A stretch of DNA of 39,315 nucleotides from Sedimenticola sp. Lineage in GTDB: Bacteria > Pseudomonadota > Gammaproteobacteria > Chromatiales > Chromatiaceae. Under the pieces are notes generated by a model. It did no database searches. It worked only from the letters and a program-made list of their open reading frames with translations, and had not been told where the DNA came from. The stretch covers positions 1 through 39,315 of the forward strand of contig JALWRH010000113.1 in the NCBI GenBank assembly GCA_026994195.1. Direction: 5' to 3'. Shown here piece after piece: positions 16,343 through 25,438 of this stretch; positions within the stretch are counted from its first letter, which is position 1, and each line of letters begins with the position of its first letter. The translations under genes and the position numbers were made by a program.

Positions 16343-17845
16343 ATGGCCAGTAACCGGGAACGCCTGCGCTTCATCGCGCAAAAAATCCGCGAAGGCCGCA
16401 TTCAGGATCTGCTGGGCCTGGCAGGCCGCAAGCTGAGACACGGAACCGGGCCGAAAGAGCCTGGTGTTCAAACCGGTTCACGCTTCCGGGAGCACAAGCG
16501 TGAGGCCATCCAGGGCTTCCTGGATTTCGTTCACGAGGGCGTACAGCCCCCATGGCCCCTGGAAGTCTTCATCGAGGTGAGCAACTTGTGCGATCTGCAA
16601 TGCGCCATGTGCCATACCTTTTCCGCCCTCAATCCCAAGCGCTTCAACATCATTTCTCACCGGCACCGGGGATTTTTCGACGCGGATCTCATCGAGGAAC
16701 GCATGGGAAAAGTTCTGGAGCATGCCCTGGTGGTGCATGCCTTCGGCTACGGCGAACCCACCCTGCACCCCCAGTTCGGTCGTATCCTGGAAATCCTCGA
16801 CCGTTACGAAGTCATGGTGGATTTCTTCACTCACGGCATGCACCTGGATGAAAAGACCTGTGCAGACCTGGTGCGCAAGCGTATCAGCAAAATCACCGTG
16901 AGCTTTTCCGGCAGCAACCGGGAAGATTATGAGAACATCTATATCGGCGGCGACTTCGAGCGGGTGCTGGCGGGCATCCGCCGCCTCAGCGCGGAGAAGA
17001 AAAATCAGGGCACGGAATTTCCCCTCATCGTCATCAACAGTCTGGCCTTCAAGCACCACGTGGACAAGCTGCCGGAATTCGTCCGCCTGATGGGAGAAGC
17101 CGGCGCCGATGTGATCCACCTCAAGCCCATGAAGACCTACGACATCATTCAGGAACTCCATGGCCATGCCTCCGTGTTCCATCCGGAGCAGGAAGGGCGG
17201 ATGCTGCAAGAGGCCCGCGAGATTGCCGCGGAGTATGGCCTGCGCCTGGAGGCTGGCGACTATGAAACCAGCCAGGACGATGCGGCGGTACTCCGATCCC
17301 GCCACATGGGCAGCCGTCCCCTGTCCAGCGAGGTCGTTCCCATCCCGGAACTGAAAAACATCGCCCGGAAAAAACGTGAGCAGGGCAAGCTGGGAGAAAA
17401 GGCAGCGGGCAAGATCAAGGTTCGGGTACCGGAAAAGGATGAAGTGGAATACCGCCATCACCCGCGAATGTTCTGCATGGAGCCCTTCAAGACCCTTTAT
17501 TTCAGCTATGAAGGCGCTGCCCATCCCTGCTGCTACCATGGCGTCACTTTCGGCGATATCGGCAAACGACCTGCCCAGCAAATCTGGCAATCAGAGCTCA
17601 TGTCCTCCCTGCGGGAACACGTGGCCCGGCAGGAATATCCCGTGGATCTGTGTCACGGCTGCATCAAGACAGGCCTGTACCCCAAGGCCAATGCCGCGCG
17701 TATGTACAGCTTGCACTATGCCCGCTGGCATGAAGACAGGTTCGGCGTTCCTTTCGATGCTGATCTGGCGGAGCGGATGAAGGCCCTGCCCGACAGCGAG
17801 CAGATATTTGCACAATGGTTGATGCCCCGATTCAGACCGGAATAA
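16343..17845 (+). CDS. Radical-SAM protein with SPASM-like C-terminal cysteines
   Basis: This 500-residue protein has the radical-SAM cluster motif C83-x3-C87-x2-C90 (NLCDLQCAMC). The GEP-type motif is GYGEPT (135-140). A C-terminal SPASM/twitch-like set comprises C378, C396-C397, C437 and C440 (MFCMEP, HPCCYHG, LCHGC) and would hold an auxiliary Fe-S cluster. SPASM enzymes modify peptides, proteins or sugars, and the substrate here is unknown. There is no leader-peptide gene next door. It converges on the sulfotransferase operon with a 14-nt overlap of coding ends, so a role in the same surface-glycan pathway is possible but unproven. The ATG at 16343 lacks a good Shine-Dalgarno. Confidence 0.9.
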   Translation: MASNRERLRFIAQKIREGRIQDLLGLAGRKLRHGTGPKEPGVQTGSRFREHKREAIQGFLDFVHEGVQPPWPLEVFIEVSNLCDLQCAMCHTFSALNPKRFNIISHRHRGFFDADLIEERMGKVLEHALVVHAFGYGEPTLHPQFGRILEILDRYEVMVDFFTHGMHLDEKTCADLVRKRISKITVSFSGSNREDYENIYIGGDFERVLAGIRRLSAEKKNQGTEFPLIVINSLAFKHHVDKLPEFVRLMGEAGADVIHLKPMKTYDIIQELHGHASVFHPEQEGRMLQEAREIAAEYGLRLEAGDYETSQDDAAVLRSRHMGSRPLSSEVVPIPELKNIARKKREQGKLGEKAAGKIKVRVPEKDEVEYRHHPRMFCMEPFKTLYFSYEGAAHPCCYHGVTFGDIGKRPAQQIWQSELMSSLREHVARQEYPVDLCHGCIKTGLYPKANAARMYSLHYARWHEDRFGVPFDADLAERMKALPDSEQIFAQWLMPRFRPE

Positions 17846-19115
17846 ACTCGAAGCGATACACGGCCACCCCCACTTTTCGCGCATGGCAGTGATTGATTCT
17901 CTCCTCTCCCCCCTGACCCGACACGCCGGTGTAGGGCAACACAAGACCCAGACGCAAGCCGTGCCCGGCTGGCCCCGGAAAGAAGGCATTCAAATCCGCT
18001 TCCAGCCGCGTTTCCCCTTGCTGTTGCAGCAAACGGGAAGGAATGGGTTTGTCATCGACAGTGAGCTTGAGTTCCGACAATAATTCATCGTTCAGCCAAT
18101 CCGCCAGCACAACCTGAATGCGGTAATCCCTCCTGTCCGGCAAAGCCACGTGAATGTCCGAGAATCGGCCTGGCCCGCTCCAGCGCAATATGCCCTTGCC
18201 CGGAACCAGCTCACGCTGGTGCCAGCCGCGGCCACACAGGGGTTGCCGGAAATCCAGCACCAACCGGTCTGCACTTGCTTCCGGCATCATCGGACAGAGA
18301 GCCTCTGGCGCGCTGCCCTCCTCCCCGTCAAGCATCTTCCGGTATTGTCGCGCGAACAACTCCCTGCCCCGCGCATAGAGCCGGCGATCCAGGACGGTGG
18401 CCTGTTCCAGCAATTCCAGTACATCGGCCGGTAAGTCCGCCAGGCGGGTGCGCCCCGGATTGACATTGAGAGAAGGCAGAGACTGCCCGGTCGGCGCTCC
18501 CAGAAGCCAGGCCGCCACTTCCATGCCCTTGTCCAGCGTTTCTGCTGTCCCCACGAAATCCACGGCCTCCAGACGCCGCAGAGCGACATCCAGCAGCTCG
18601 TCATCCGGCGGCAGTACGTCCTTGAGGCGGCGTCGCCAGACCCGGGCAAAGCCTGCCTGATCGTCACTGCCGGCCAGCAGTTCCTTCAGAGTCCCGCGGT
18701 CCGCCACATGCGCCAGAGGACGCACCTGGGCATTGGTCACTTCGGCACTGAGTTCGGGGTCGAGAAGATAGTCCTTCAATCCCAGTTTCCGTTCATGGAT
18801 GATGCGATGCCTGGGGTGGGCCGGGTCCCGGCTGATGTATTCAAAATGGGAAACCGCCCGCTCCATGGGATCACGCAGCATGACCATTGTGCGGGGTTTC
18901 ACCGGCAGGTAGTTGACCAGGCTGTAACCCATGTGTCCTCGAAACAGGCGGAACTGCTGCAGTTGCTCGTCGCTGTATCGGGAAATGGCATGGAACTCGT
19001 AGGCCGGGCAGATCTGCCGGAGATGAAAACTGTTCTCCAGCAACACACGGAAGCTGGTCCCTGCGGTTTTGGGGATATGCAGAAAATACCAGGGGCGGGG
19101 ATCTTCCCTGTCCAT
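17832..19115 (-). CDS. Sulfotransferase (family 2-like) with extra C-terminal domain
   Basis: The N-terminal domain carries the two PAPS-binding signatures of sulfotransferases: HIPKTAGTS (13-21, 5'-phosphosulfate loop) and RDPMERAVSHF (81-91, 3'-phosphate site), of the type that sulfates carbohydrates. After about residue 285 there is an additional, probably beta-rich domain (LVLDFRQPLCGRGWHQREL onward). It resembles the glycan- or ligand-binding tails seen behind some bacterial sugar-modifying enzymes, and I cannot name a family. The length of 427 residues is longer than the catalytic domain alone needs. Its start overlaps the stop of the upstream unknown gene (TGATG), so it is the last cistron of the manB operon. 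No signal peptide is present; it is probably cytoplasmic. Confidence 0.9.
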   Translation of the reverse strand: MDREDPRPWYFLHIPKTAGTSFRVLLENSFHLRQICPAYEFHAISRYSDEQLQQFRLFRGHMGYSLVNYLPVKPRTMVMLRDPMERAVSHFEYISRDPAHPRHRIIHERKLGLKDYLLDPELSAEVTNAQVRPLAHVADRGTLKELLAGSDDQAGFARVWRRRLKDVLPPDDELLDVALRRLEAVDFVGTAETLDKGMEVAAWLLGAPTGQSLPSLNVNPGRTRLADLPADVLELLEQATVLDRRLYARGRELFARQYRKMLDGEEGSAPEALCPMMPEASADRLVLDFRQPLCGRGWHQRELVPGKGILRWSGPGRFSDIHVALPDRRDYRIQVVLADWLNDELLSELKLTVDDKPIPSRLLQQQGETRLEADLNAFFPGPAGHGLRLGLVLPYTGVSGQGGEERINHCHARKVGVAVYRFEFIPV

Positions 19116-20236
19116 CAGCCGGGATCCCTATTGTAGATGATCTCGATCTCCGGCTTCTCGATCATGAACTCGTGATAAGCGCCGTTCTTGATCTCCGTGC
19201 CAATATGAAAGCCGGTGAATTTGAAGTTGCCCGGATCGATATCACCATAGCATTCCCTTATACCGCGTTTCATCCCCGCCAGCAGGTTGAATTCGTAGTC
19301 CACCCATTCCCCACCACCTTTCCGTGGCGGATAGGCAATGGGCTGGCCGAACTCGAACACCGTGTCCCGGTAAATCATGGTGTTGTGCTTGTTATTCTTA
19401 TAGCTGCAGGTCAGGTACACATGGCGGCCCTGAAGAATATGTTCCTGCACCTTGGGCCGGGCGTCATAATTGAGGATCTGGTAGAAGATGGTGCGTCCGC
19501 TGCCACGCTGAGTACGGGGATCAATCTCGGAGAAAGTCGCCGTGGCATAGGAATGCACGATACCCCTGGTATGCACGGCGCCCTTGTCCACCTGGCCGGG
19601 GTCGCACTCGAAGGCATCCTCCACCTTGATGTTGCGGAAGCGGAAACGCACGAAAATCTCTTCCATGTTGCGCACCATGTACCTTTCCCGCTTCTTGAAA
19701 AAGTCCGGCAGGATCTTGGGTTCCCAAGCCAGGTAGGAAACAAAACCGCCCACATTGCCTTTGGCATTGGGGTTGCAGCCGTGATTGGCCATCTTCCCTG
19801 CATCCATGGACAGCAACACGCGCTGTTCATTCTGCCACTGGCAATAGCGGGCAGTACGGGTGGACCGCTCTGACGAGGCCCCCGGGCAGGCCTGGTCAGG
19901 TTTGGGGTCTTTGTCATTGCACAGGGAATCCTGGTTTTTCCACTGTTTGATCAACCAGCCTTGGGATGCCTGTTTATACTGACGATTGCAGGCGATGCGG
20001 TTGACGCTGGTATCTGTGCTCCAGATAGGCAGGCCCTGGATCTTAGGCAGGGCCATGAGCCGGACCCTGCCTTGTGCCGGCACGCTCACCTGTTCCCGAG
20101 ATAGGGCATAGACACCCCGCTCCCTGCCTTTGAAATGCAGGTACCAGGCCAGGGAAAGCCCGGCAATCATCAGCACCAGCCCCCATACTCCGATGCGCCT
20201 CAGGCGCTGCTCCATGGGAGTACGCGCTTTACTCAT
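19115..20236 (-). CDS. Unknown membrane-anchored protein in sulfotransferase operon
   Basis: This 373-residue protein has a basic N-terminus (MSKARTPMEQRLRRIG) and one membrane helix (about residues 15-35). The large remainder is probably periplasmic and contains eight or so Cys residues that could form disulfides (for example IACNRQY, SLCNDKD, ACPGASS, RYCQWQ). I recognise no family. The ATG at 20236 overlaps the end of the double-sulfotransferase gene by 8 nt; a TTG at 20242 is an alternative. It is sandwiched between two sulfotransferase genes with overlapping ends on both sides, so it very probably serves the same pathway, perhaps in export, assembly or recognition of the sulfated product. 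Confidence 0.75.
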   Translation of the reverse strand: MSKARTPMEQRLRRIGVWGLVLMIAGLSLAWYLHFKGRERGVYALSREQVSVPAQGRVRLMALPKIQGLPIWSTDTSVNRIACNRQYKQASQGWLIKQWKNQDSLCNDKDPKPDQACPGASSERSTRTARYCQWQNEQRVLLSMDAGKMANHGCNPNAKGNVGGFVSYLAWEPKILPDFFKKRERYMVRNMEEIFVRFRFRNIKVEDAFECDPGQVDKGAVHTRGIVHSYATATFSEIDPRTQRGSGRTIFYQILNYDARPKVQEHILQGRHVYLTCSYKNNKHNTMIYRDTVFEFGQPIAYPPRKGGGEWVDYEFNLLAGMKRGIRECYGDIDPGNFKFTGFHIGTEIKNGAYHEFMIEKPEIEIIYNRDPG

Positions 20237-21917
20237 AGCCAAACAGTTGCATCAGCTCCCAGGCATCGCTGAACACCTTGCGGCTGGTCTCGGGGGTCAG
20301 GTAGTTCTTCCAGTCCCCGGCCACGCCCTTGCGGTAAAAACTGGAACTGTCCTGCTGTCCCGCTTTACGTCCCTTGGACAGGTTCTTGAAAGAGGCCTTC
20401 TCCACCACGTCCGCCACCAACTGCTCATCCCGGGACAGGCCGGCAAACCTGAACAGGCGGGTCACCTGGTCCTGTGGCGCGGCAAGAAGATCCTCGTAAC
20501 GCACCAGCAGGTAGTTGTCACCATACAGGGTTTCACCCCTGTGATGAAAAATGCCGGCGATCTTGTTCCAGGCCCTGGCATGACTCTTGAAATAGGCGGA
20601 AACGGCCTGTTTTTTAAGAATACTGCTGTTGTCGCCTTCCAGCACGGAATCCACAAAATCCGTAATCCAGTTGCGTTCGTGCTTTTCCCGGAAATTGCGG
20701 TAGGAATGGAACATGGCGGATACGGCCACGTCCCGGGGATCGCGCACGATGTGCACGATCTTCGCATCCGGGTAGAGCTTCTGCAGTGTATCAATAGTTA
20801 CCCGGGCATCCTGATCAGTGTTCAGGGCGATCTTTTCACTGAAATGGGTGATGGGTTCCCTGCGCTCGAAACCCTTGGCGGTCTTGCGCACGGCTAGCGC
20901 CCGGTAGAGCAGATAGTCACTCATCAGGCGCATCAGTTCATAGCGCACATCCGTTTGTTCCGGCGCCTTGATGCCGAAGGAAGAACTCTGAAACCAGCTT
21001 TCGAAAGTCTCATCGTCCAACAAGGCATCGAACAGCGCCTTGTTCTGATCAGGATGTTCGAACAGCCGCCGCTCGGCCACTGCCGCAACATTGGGGTGGT
21101 GAAAAAACAGCATATGCAGCCAGGTGGTGCCAGACTTGCCATGCCCCACGAAAAACGCCCGCTGCCCCCCGGCGTACAATGGCTGAAAAAGCGCCATGCC
21201 CAGCATGCGCTGGTTCATGCTTCCCTGAGCATCCGCCCCCCGCTTCTGATACCCCAACTCGAAGAAAGCCTGGGGTATGACCTCATTCAGCACCTGAAGG
21301 GTGCCGGCCGGCAACCGCGAATCGGACAGAGGATTGAGGGCAGACCCCAGGGCGTGTTTCTCCAGGATGGCGTTCATCAGGGCAGGGACATCCTTGTCGG
21401 GCGCCTTGCCCAGCACCGGTTCCAGAACCTCCAATGTCCGCTCCACTTCGAGCATGAACTGTTCCTGATGCACCATCAATGCCTGGCCACTGGCCTGCCA
21501 GTCGGCGGTAAGGCGCAGCTGCCGGGAAAATACATTGTGAATAAAATCCAGAACCACGGCGCTTTCCATGTCCTCGCCCTTGAGGCGGGTGGTTTCCGGC
21601 ACCGCAGGCATGCCCCGGGGGCTGTTGGCATGGAGATAGACAGTCTCAAACAGAATATAGGGATCCCGCACAGTACAGACGACCTGTACACCCTGCTGCC
21701 GGCAGGCCTCCAGGAGGGCGGGGTCGGCAGAATAGTGCCAGGCCATCAGGCTGCCGTCGCTAAAACCGCCTTCCTGTATGAATTGCGCCAAGGCGGACGA
21801 ATCCTCTGGCAGGCTGTCCAGGGACACATTGAGATTCTCAAGCCCGTACAACCGGTACAGCAGTTCACCCAGGATGAAGAGCCCTGAGGCCGGTTGGCCC
21901 GTCACCAATACACGCAC
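20229..21917 (-). CDS. Double-domain sulfotransferase
   Basis: The C-terminal half (from about residue 252) is a canonical PAPS-dependent sulfotransferase, with GHGKSGTTWL (258-267, 5'-phosphosulfate loop) and RDPRDVAVS (392-400, 3'-phosphate site). The N-terminal half (1-230) looks like a second, degenerate sulfotransferase domain: VTGQPASGLFILGELLYRL at 5-23 sits where the phosphosulfate loop would be, and VRDPYILFETVYL at 83-95 mimics the 3'-phosphate motif. I chose the GTG at 21917 because GGCGGAG precedes it and it falls 20 nt after the manB stop; upstream in-frame sequence overlaps manB. The protein is 562 residues. Its stop overlaps the next gene. It is probably cytoplasmic, acting on a glycan acceptor. 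Confidence 0.88.
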   Translation of the reverse strand: MRVLVTGQPASGLFILGELLYRLYGLENLNVSLDSLPEDSSALAQFIQEGGFSDGSLMAWHYSADPALLEACRQQGVQVVCTVRDPYILFETVYLHANSPRGMPAVPETTRLKGEDMESAVVLDFIHNVFSRQLRLTADWQASGQALMVHQEQFMLEVERTLEVLEPVLGKAPDKDVPALMNAILEKHALGSALNPLSDSRLPAGTLQVLNEVIPQAFFELGYQKRGADAQGSMNQRMLGMALFQPLYAGGQRAFFVGHGKSGTTWLHMLFFHHPNVAAVAERRLFEHPDQNKALFDALLDDETFESWFQSSSFGIKAPEQTDVRYELMRLMSDYLLYRALAVRKTAKGFERREPITHFSEKIALNTDQDARVTIDTLQKLYPDAKIVHIVRDPRDVAVSAMFHSYRNFREKHERNWITDFVDSVLEGDNSSILKKQAVSAYFKSHARAWNKIAGIFHHRGETLYGDNYLLVRYEDLLAAPQDQVTRLFRFAGLSRDEQLVADVVEKASFKNLSKGRKAGQQDSSSFYRKGVAGDWKNYLTPETSRKVFSDAWELMQLFGYE

Positions 21918-21937
21918 GTTCTTTCGCTCCGCCAGGA

Positions 21938-23296
21938 TCAGCCGGCCATGGCTTGAAGAAAGGCGCTGATCTCTGCTGTTTTCTCTTCCATCAGCTTTTG
22001 GTCGCCCCGGGTTTCCAGGTTGAGCCGCAGTACGGGTTCCGTATTGGATGCGCGAAGGTTGAAACGCCAATTGTCATATTCCAGAGAGAGGCCGTCAGTA
22101 CGGTCCACACGCTTGGCGCCCGGCAGATACTTTTCCTCGACGGCCTTTACCGCCTCGGCGGCGTCCTTCACCTTGAAATTGATCTCGCCACTGGTGGGGA
22201 ATTTTGCGATGCGTTCATCCAGCATGCTGCTGAGACTGCGCCCCTTGACACTGATCAGCTCTGCCACCAGCAGCCAGGGGATCTGTCCACTGTCGCAATA
22301 GGCAAAATCACGGAAATAATGGTGTGCGCTCATCTCCCCACCATAGATGGCATCCTCTTCGCGCATGCGCTGTTTGATAAAGGCATGTCCTGATACGCTC
22401 TGAATGGGAATGCCTCCCGCAGACTCCACGATATCGATGGTGTTCCAGATGACCCGGGGATCATAGATGATCTTGGAACCGGGATGCTTGGCCAGAAAGG
22501 CTTCCGCCAGCAGGCCGACGATGTAGTAACCCTCGATGAAACGGCCGGTTTCATCGAACAGGAAGCAACGGTCGTAATCACCGTCCCAGGCGATACCGAA
22601 ATCCGCCTTGTGCGCCAGCACTGCATCGATGGTGGCCTGGCGGTTCTCCGGCAGGATAGGATTGGGTATGCCATTGGGGAAAGTGCCGTCCGGCTCGAAG
22701 TTGATGCGCACGAATTCGAAGGGCAGATGTTCTTCGAGCAGATCGATGATGGGGCCGGCGCCGCCGTTGCCGGGGTTGGCGACGATCTTCAGGGGTTTGA
22801 GCTTGTCCAGGTCAACATAGCCGAGCAGCGCCTGAATGTAGTCGTCTTTCCACTCAATGCTTTCCACCGTGCCCTTCTGTTCGGCATCGGTAAATTCATT
22901 CTTCTCCGCCAGCTTGCGAATATCCTGCAGGCCGGTATCGGCGCTGATGGGACGGGAACCTTCGCGCACGAACTTCAGACCGTTGTAATCCATGGGATTG
23001 TGGCTGGCAGTCACCATGATACCGCCGTCATAGTCGTAGTGATCCGTGGCGAAATATACCACCTCGGTTCCACACAGGCCCAGTTCCTTCACGTTCACAC
23101 CACTGTCGGTCAGCCCCTTGACCAAAGCGGCCCGCAGACCCGGACTGGAAAGACGGATATCCTCTCCCACCACGACGGTGCTCGGCTGGAGAAACGCCGC
23201 GTAGGCCCGCCCTATGCGGTAAGCAATGTCTTCATTGAGCTGGTCGGGAATCCGGCCACGCACATCGTAGGCCTTGAAACAGGTTATCTTTTCCAT
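21938..23296 (-). CDS. manB: Phosphomannomutase/phosphoglucomutase (ManB/CpsG type)
   Basis: This enzyme interconverts mannose-6-phosphate and mannose-1-phosphate (often also glucose phosphates), feeding GDP-mannose and surface polysaccharide synthesis. The 452 residues cover the four alpha-D-phosphohexomutase domains. The phospho-serine loop is [11 protein letters not shown], the metal loop DGDYDRCF, the sugar-binding loop [13 protein letters not shown] and the phosphate-binding loop RASNTEP, all intact. The N-terminus [14 protein letters not shown] matches E. coli CpsG/ManB closely. The ATG at 23296 is preceded by GAGGA with good spacing. It is the first gene of the operon with the two sulfotransferases, which argues that this operon makes a sulfated polysaccharide. 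Confidence 0.96.
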   Translation of the reverse strand: MEKITCFKAYDVRGRIPDQLNEDIAYRIGRAYAAFLQPSTVVVGEDIRLSSPGLRAALVKGLTDSGVNVKELGLCGTEVVYFATDHYDYDGGIMVTASHNPMDYNGLKFVREGSRPISADTGLQDIRKLAEKNEFTDAEQKGTVESIEWKDDYIQALLGYVDLDKLKPLKIVANPGNGGAGPIIDLLEEHLPFEFVRINFEPDGTFPNGIPNPILPENRQATIDAVLAHKADFGIAWDGDYDRCFLFDETGRFIEGYYIVGLLAEAFLAKHPGSKIIYDPRVIWNTIDIVESAGGIPIQSVSGHAFIKQRMREEDAIYGGEMSAHHYFRDFAYCDSGQIPWLLVAELISVKGRSLSSMLDERIAKFPTSGEINFKVKDAAEAVKAVEEKYLPGAKRVDRTDGLSLEYDNWRFNLRASNTEPVLRLNLETRGDQKLMEEKTAEISAFLQAMAG

Positions 23297-23375
23297 GAGG
23301 AATCCTCGGTACTGCGGTGTGATCGATGGCCCAATTGTATCACTGATGGAAGGGGAGTTTTCCTCGGGCACCTCC

Positions 23376-23840
23376 TCAAATGGGCGTCAGAAGGTCCAGA
23401 ACGAAAGCTCTGGCCATGCGCTGGATGCCCGGGCATTTGTTCTCCCGCGGTCCGGCAACATTAAGCACCCGCACAGCCTCGGTTTCCACCCAGGCCTGCG
23501 CCTTTCTGATGTCCGGAGCATCATCATCCAGGTTGATTACCAGACAAGGCCGGCCCAGCCGTTCTGCCACGGCCTGTGTATAGGCCGTACCCCCGCTGAG
23601 ATCTCCGCAGTTGAGAATCAGGGTGCCGTCCGAATCCCGGACATTCAGGCGGGTGCGTACCTTGTAGTCCCGGCTATTGGTCTCTTGCAGAGGGTAGCGA
23701 TCAGGAATGGGACCATCCAGCGCACGCCTGCCTTTGGGACACCAGCCGCCACAGGGCAGCCCCAGCTCCAGGGCAGCATCCAGGGCTCCACGATCCACTC
23801 CCGTCTGCCCGCCGGAAACAATTTTTTCAATGTTCGACAT
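23376..23840 (-). CDS. Putative molybdenum-cofactor carrier protein
   Basis: This 154-residue protein begins [24 protein letters not shown]. The [15 protein letters not shown] loop followed by [11 protein letters not shown] is the hallmark of the putative Moco-carrier family, a Rossmann-like fold related to lysine-decarboxylase-like/TIGR00725 proteins. Later motifs [12 protein letters not shown] and [11 protein letters not shown] complete the fold. The molybdopterin-binding role was proposed for the family and is not shown here. The ATG at 23840 lies inside the end of the SRAP gene (14-nt overlap), so the two are co-transcribed. No molybdoenzyme gene is in the window. Confidence 0.88.
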   Translation of the reverse strand: MSNIEKIVSGGQTGVDRGALDAALELGLPCGGWCPKGRRALDGPIPDRYPLQETNSRDYKVRTRLNVRDSDGTLILNCGDLSGGTAYTQAVAERLGRPCLVINLDDDAPDIRKAQAWVETEAVRVLNVAGPRENKCPGIQRMARAFVLDLLTPI

Positions 23841-24516
23841 TGTCCGGGATACCTTCTGCCAGAGGCTGAATGAGGGAGGGATCATCGTTGGCGGGATTAC
23901 CCACGCGGCGACTGACCGGGTAAATGATCAACTCTCCCGGCCAGGGCTGCAGCAGCGCTTTGAGTGCTGGCAGATCCTGATTGACGGGGTCCAACCAGCT
24001 CGCGTAGTCACTTGGGTGCAGTATAACCGGCATGCGGTCATGGACAGGCGCAAGAGCCTGACTGGCCCGGGTGACAATGATGGTACAGGACTCCAGCACT
24101 TCTCCCGCAGGGCTTTTCCAGTGTTCCCACAATCCCGCAAAGGCAAACAACGTCTGCTCCTTCACCCGGATGTTGTAGGGCTGCTTGCTTTTACCAAGTT
24201 GGCGCCACTCATAGAAGCCCGTGGCCGGGATAAGGCAACGGCGCTTGCGAAAAGCAGCCCGGAAAGCCGGCTTCTGGTCCACAGTTTCCGCCCGGGCATT
24301 GATGGTGTGATAGGCGATCTTCCTGTCCCTCGCCCAGGAGGGAATGAGCCCCCAATGCAGCAGGGCGGCTTTTCGGCTTTGCGCATTCATGCGGATCACT
24401 GGCACCGCCTGTGAAGGCGCAATATTGTAACGGGCCTGCCAGTCGAACTCATTCATGATCTGGAAAGCATCCACAAAAGCCTGAGCATCTGCGACAAGAT
24501 TGTAGCGGCCACACAT
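23827..24516 (-). CDS. SRAP-domain protein (HMCES/YedK family)
   Basis: SRAP proteins recognise abasic sites in single-stranded DNA and form a DNA-protein crosslink through the N-terminal cysteine. The 229 residues carry all the conserved positions: C2 (MCGRY), RYNIAPSQ (29-36), NARAET (73-78), GFYEW with E103, and HDRMP with H159. The initiator Met must be removed to expose Cys2, as in YedK. The ATG at 24516 is preceded by GGAGG. The gene overlaps the Moco-carrier-like gene and is divergent from the two-component system; I see no lexA-type palindrome in the shared upstream region. Confidence 0.95.
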   Translation of the reverse strand: MCGRYNLVADAQAFVDAFQIMNEFDWQARYNIAPSQAVPVIRMNAQSRKAALLHWGLIPSWARDRKIAYHTINARAETVDQKPAFRAAFRKRRCLIPATGFYEWRQLGKSKQPYNIRVKEQTLFAFAGLWEHWKSPAGEVLESCTIIVTRASQALAPVHDRMPVILHPSDYASWLDPVNQDLPALKALLQPWPGELIIYPVSRRVGNPANDDPSLIQPLAEGIPDNVEH

Positions 24517-24585
24517 GTGAGGAAACCTCCGAACAAGAGCACTCTGAACAGGGCATGATAGGCAGATTCAGGGCAGCGCGATTAC

Positions 24586-24607
24586 ATGTGATAATTTAGT
24601 GATATTT
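24586..24607 (+). promoter_or_regulatory. Direct-repeat operator candidate upstream of the response-regulator gene
   Basis: ATGTGATAATT (24586-24596) is followed directly by TAGTGATATTT (24597-24607), so GTGATA recurs with an exact 11-nt period. Side-by-side direct repeats of about 10-11 nt are the binding mode of OmpR/PhoB-type regulators. A similar array with the same period precedes the spondin gene at 26915-26946. It lies about 120 nt before the response-regulator ATG. Confidence 0.5.
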
Positions 24608-24727
24608 TTGGTCTATGCTCAATACTAACAAACCATTACCTGCCCTGCGGGGCCGATACGTTGGCACTTCAGGCTCTGAATATCACCCTTCGGATTCCCC
24701 GGCGGTAGTTATTGAGCACAGGCACCC

Positions 24728-25438
24728 ATGACAAAAATACTGGTAATCGAAGACGACCAGGACATTGCATTTCTGGTCGCCATGCATCTCAGGGATCACG
24801 GCTCTGAGGTCGAGGTCTGCCATGATGGTCAGACAGGTCTGGAAAAGGCCTGCTCGGGCGATTACGAGCTGATCATTCTCGACCTGATGCTGCCCGGCGT
24901 CGATGGCCTGGAGATCTGCCGCCAGGTACGCGCCATGGAACCCTATACGCCGATACTGATGCTCACCGCGAGAAGTTCAGAAATGGACCGCGTGCTGGGG
25001 CTGGAGATCGGCGCCGACGACTACCTGAGCAAACCTTTCAGCGTACGCGAACTGGTGGCCCGGGTGAAAGCCATCTGCCGGCGCATGTCCGCCCTGAAGA
25101 AGAACGCCGAATCACCTCCCGCTGTACTGAAGTTTGATGACCTGGAAATCGACTACTCGGGCCGTACCGTAAAACTGGATCAGGCTCCCCTGGATCTGAC
25201 GGCCCGCGAATTCGACCTGTTGTGGCATTTTGCCGGGCATCCCGGCCAGGTGTTCAGCCGCTGCCAACTGCTGGATGCGGTTTGGGGATACAGTCACGAA
25301 GGCTACGAACATACGGTCAATTCCCATATCAACCGCCTGCGAGCAAAAATCGAGAAGGATCCATCCAACCCTGAATTCATCCTCACGGTATGGGGTGTGG
25401 GATACAAGTTCACCACCAGAGAAGGAGCCGGCACATGA
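24728..25438 (+). CDS. OmpR/PhoB-family response regulator
   Basis: This 236-residue DNA-binding response regulator has a receiver domain (1-118) with the acidic pocket E8/D9, phospho-acceptor D52 (IILDLMLPG), switch residue in LMLTARS and conserved K104 (LSKPFS). A winged-helix output domain (about 132-230) follows, with LTAREFDLLWHFAGHPG and VNSHINRLRAKIEKDPSNP and the closing VWGVGYKF. It overlaps the histidine-kinase gene by four bases (ATGA). It probably binds the GTGA direct repeats found in front of itself and of the spondin gene. It cannot be assigned to a named system. Confidence 0.96.
   Translation: MTKILVIEDDQDIAFLVAMHLRDHGSEVEVCHDGQTGLEKACSGDYELIILDLMLPGVDGLEICRQVRAMEPYTPILMLTARSSEMDRVLGLEIGADDYLSKPFSVRELVARVKAICRRMSALKKNAESPPAVLKFDDLEIDYSGRTVKLDQAPLDLTAREFDLLWHFAGHPGQVFSRCQLLDAVWGYSHEGYEHTVNSHINRLRAKIEKDPSNPEFILTVWGVGYKFTTREGAGT

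Noticed and set aside
24586-24607. PhoB pho box
   Set aside because: The 11-nt period agrees, but the repeated word is TGTGATA/AGTGATA rather than CTGTCAT, and the kinase lacks a PhoR-type PAS domain. I keep only 'OmpR/PhoB-type direct repeat'.
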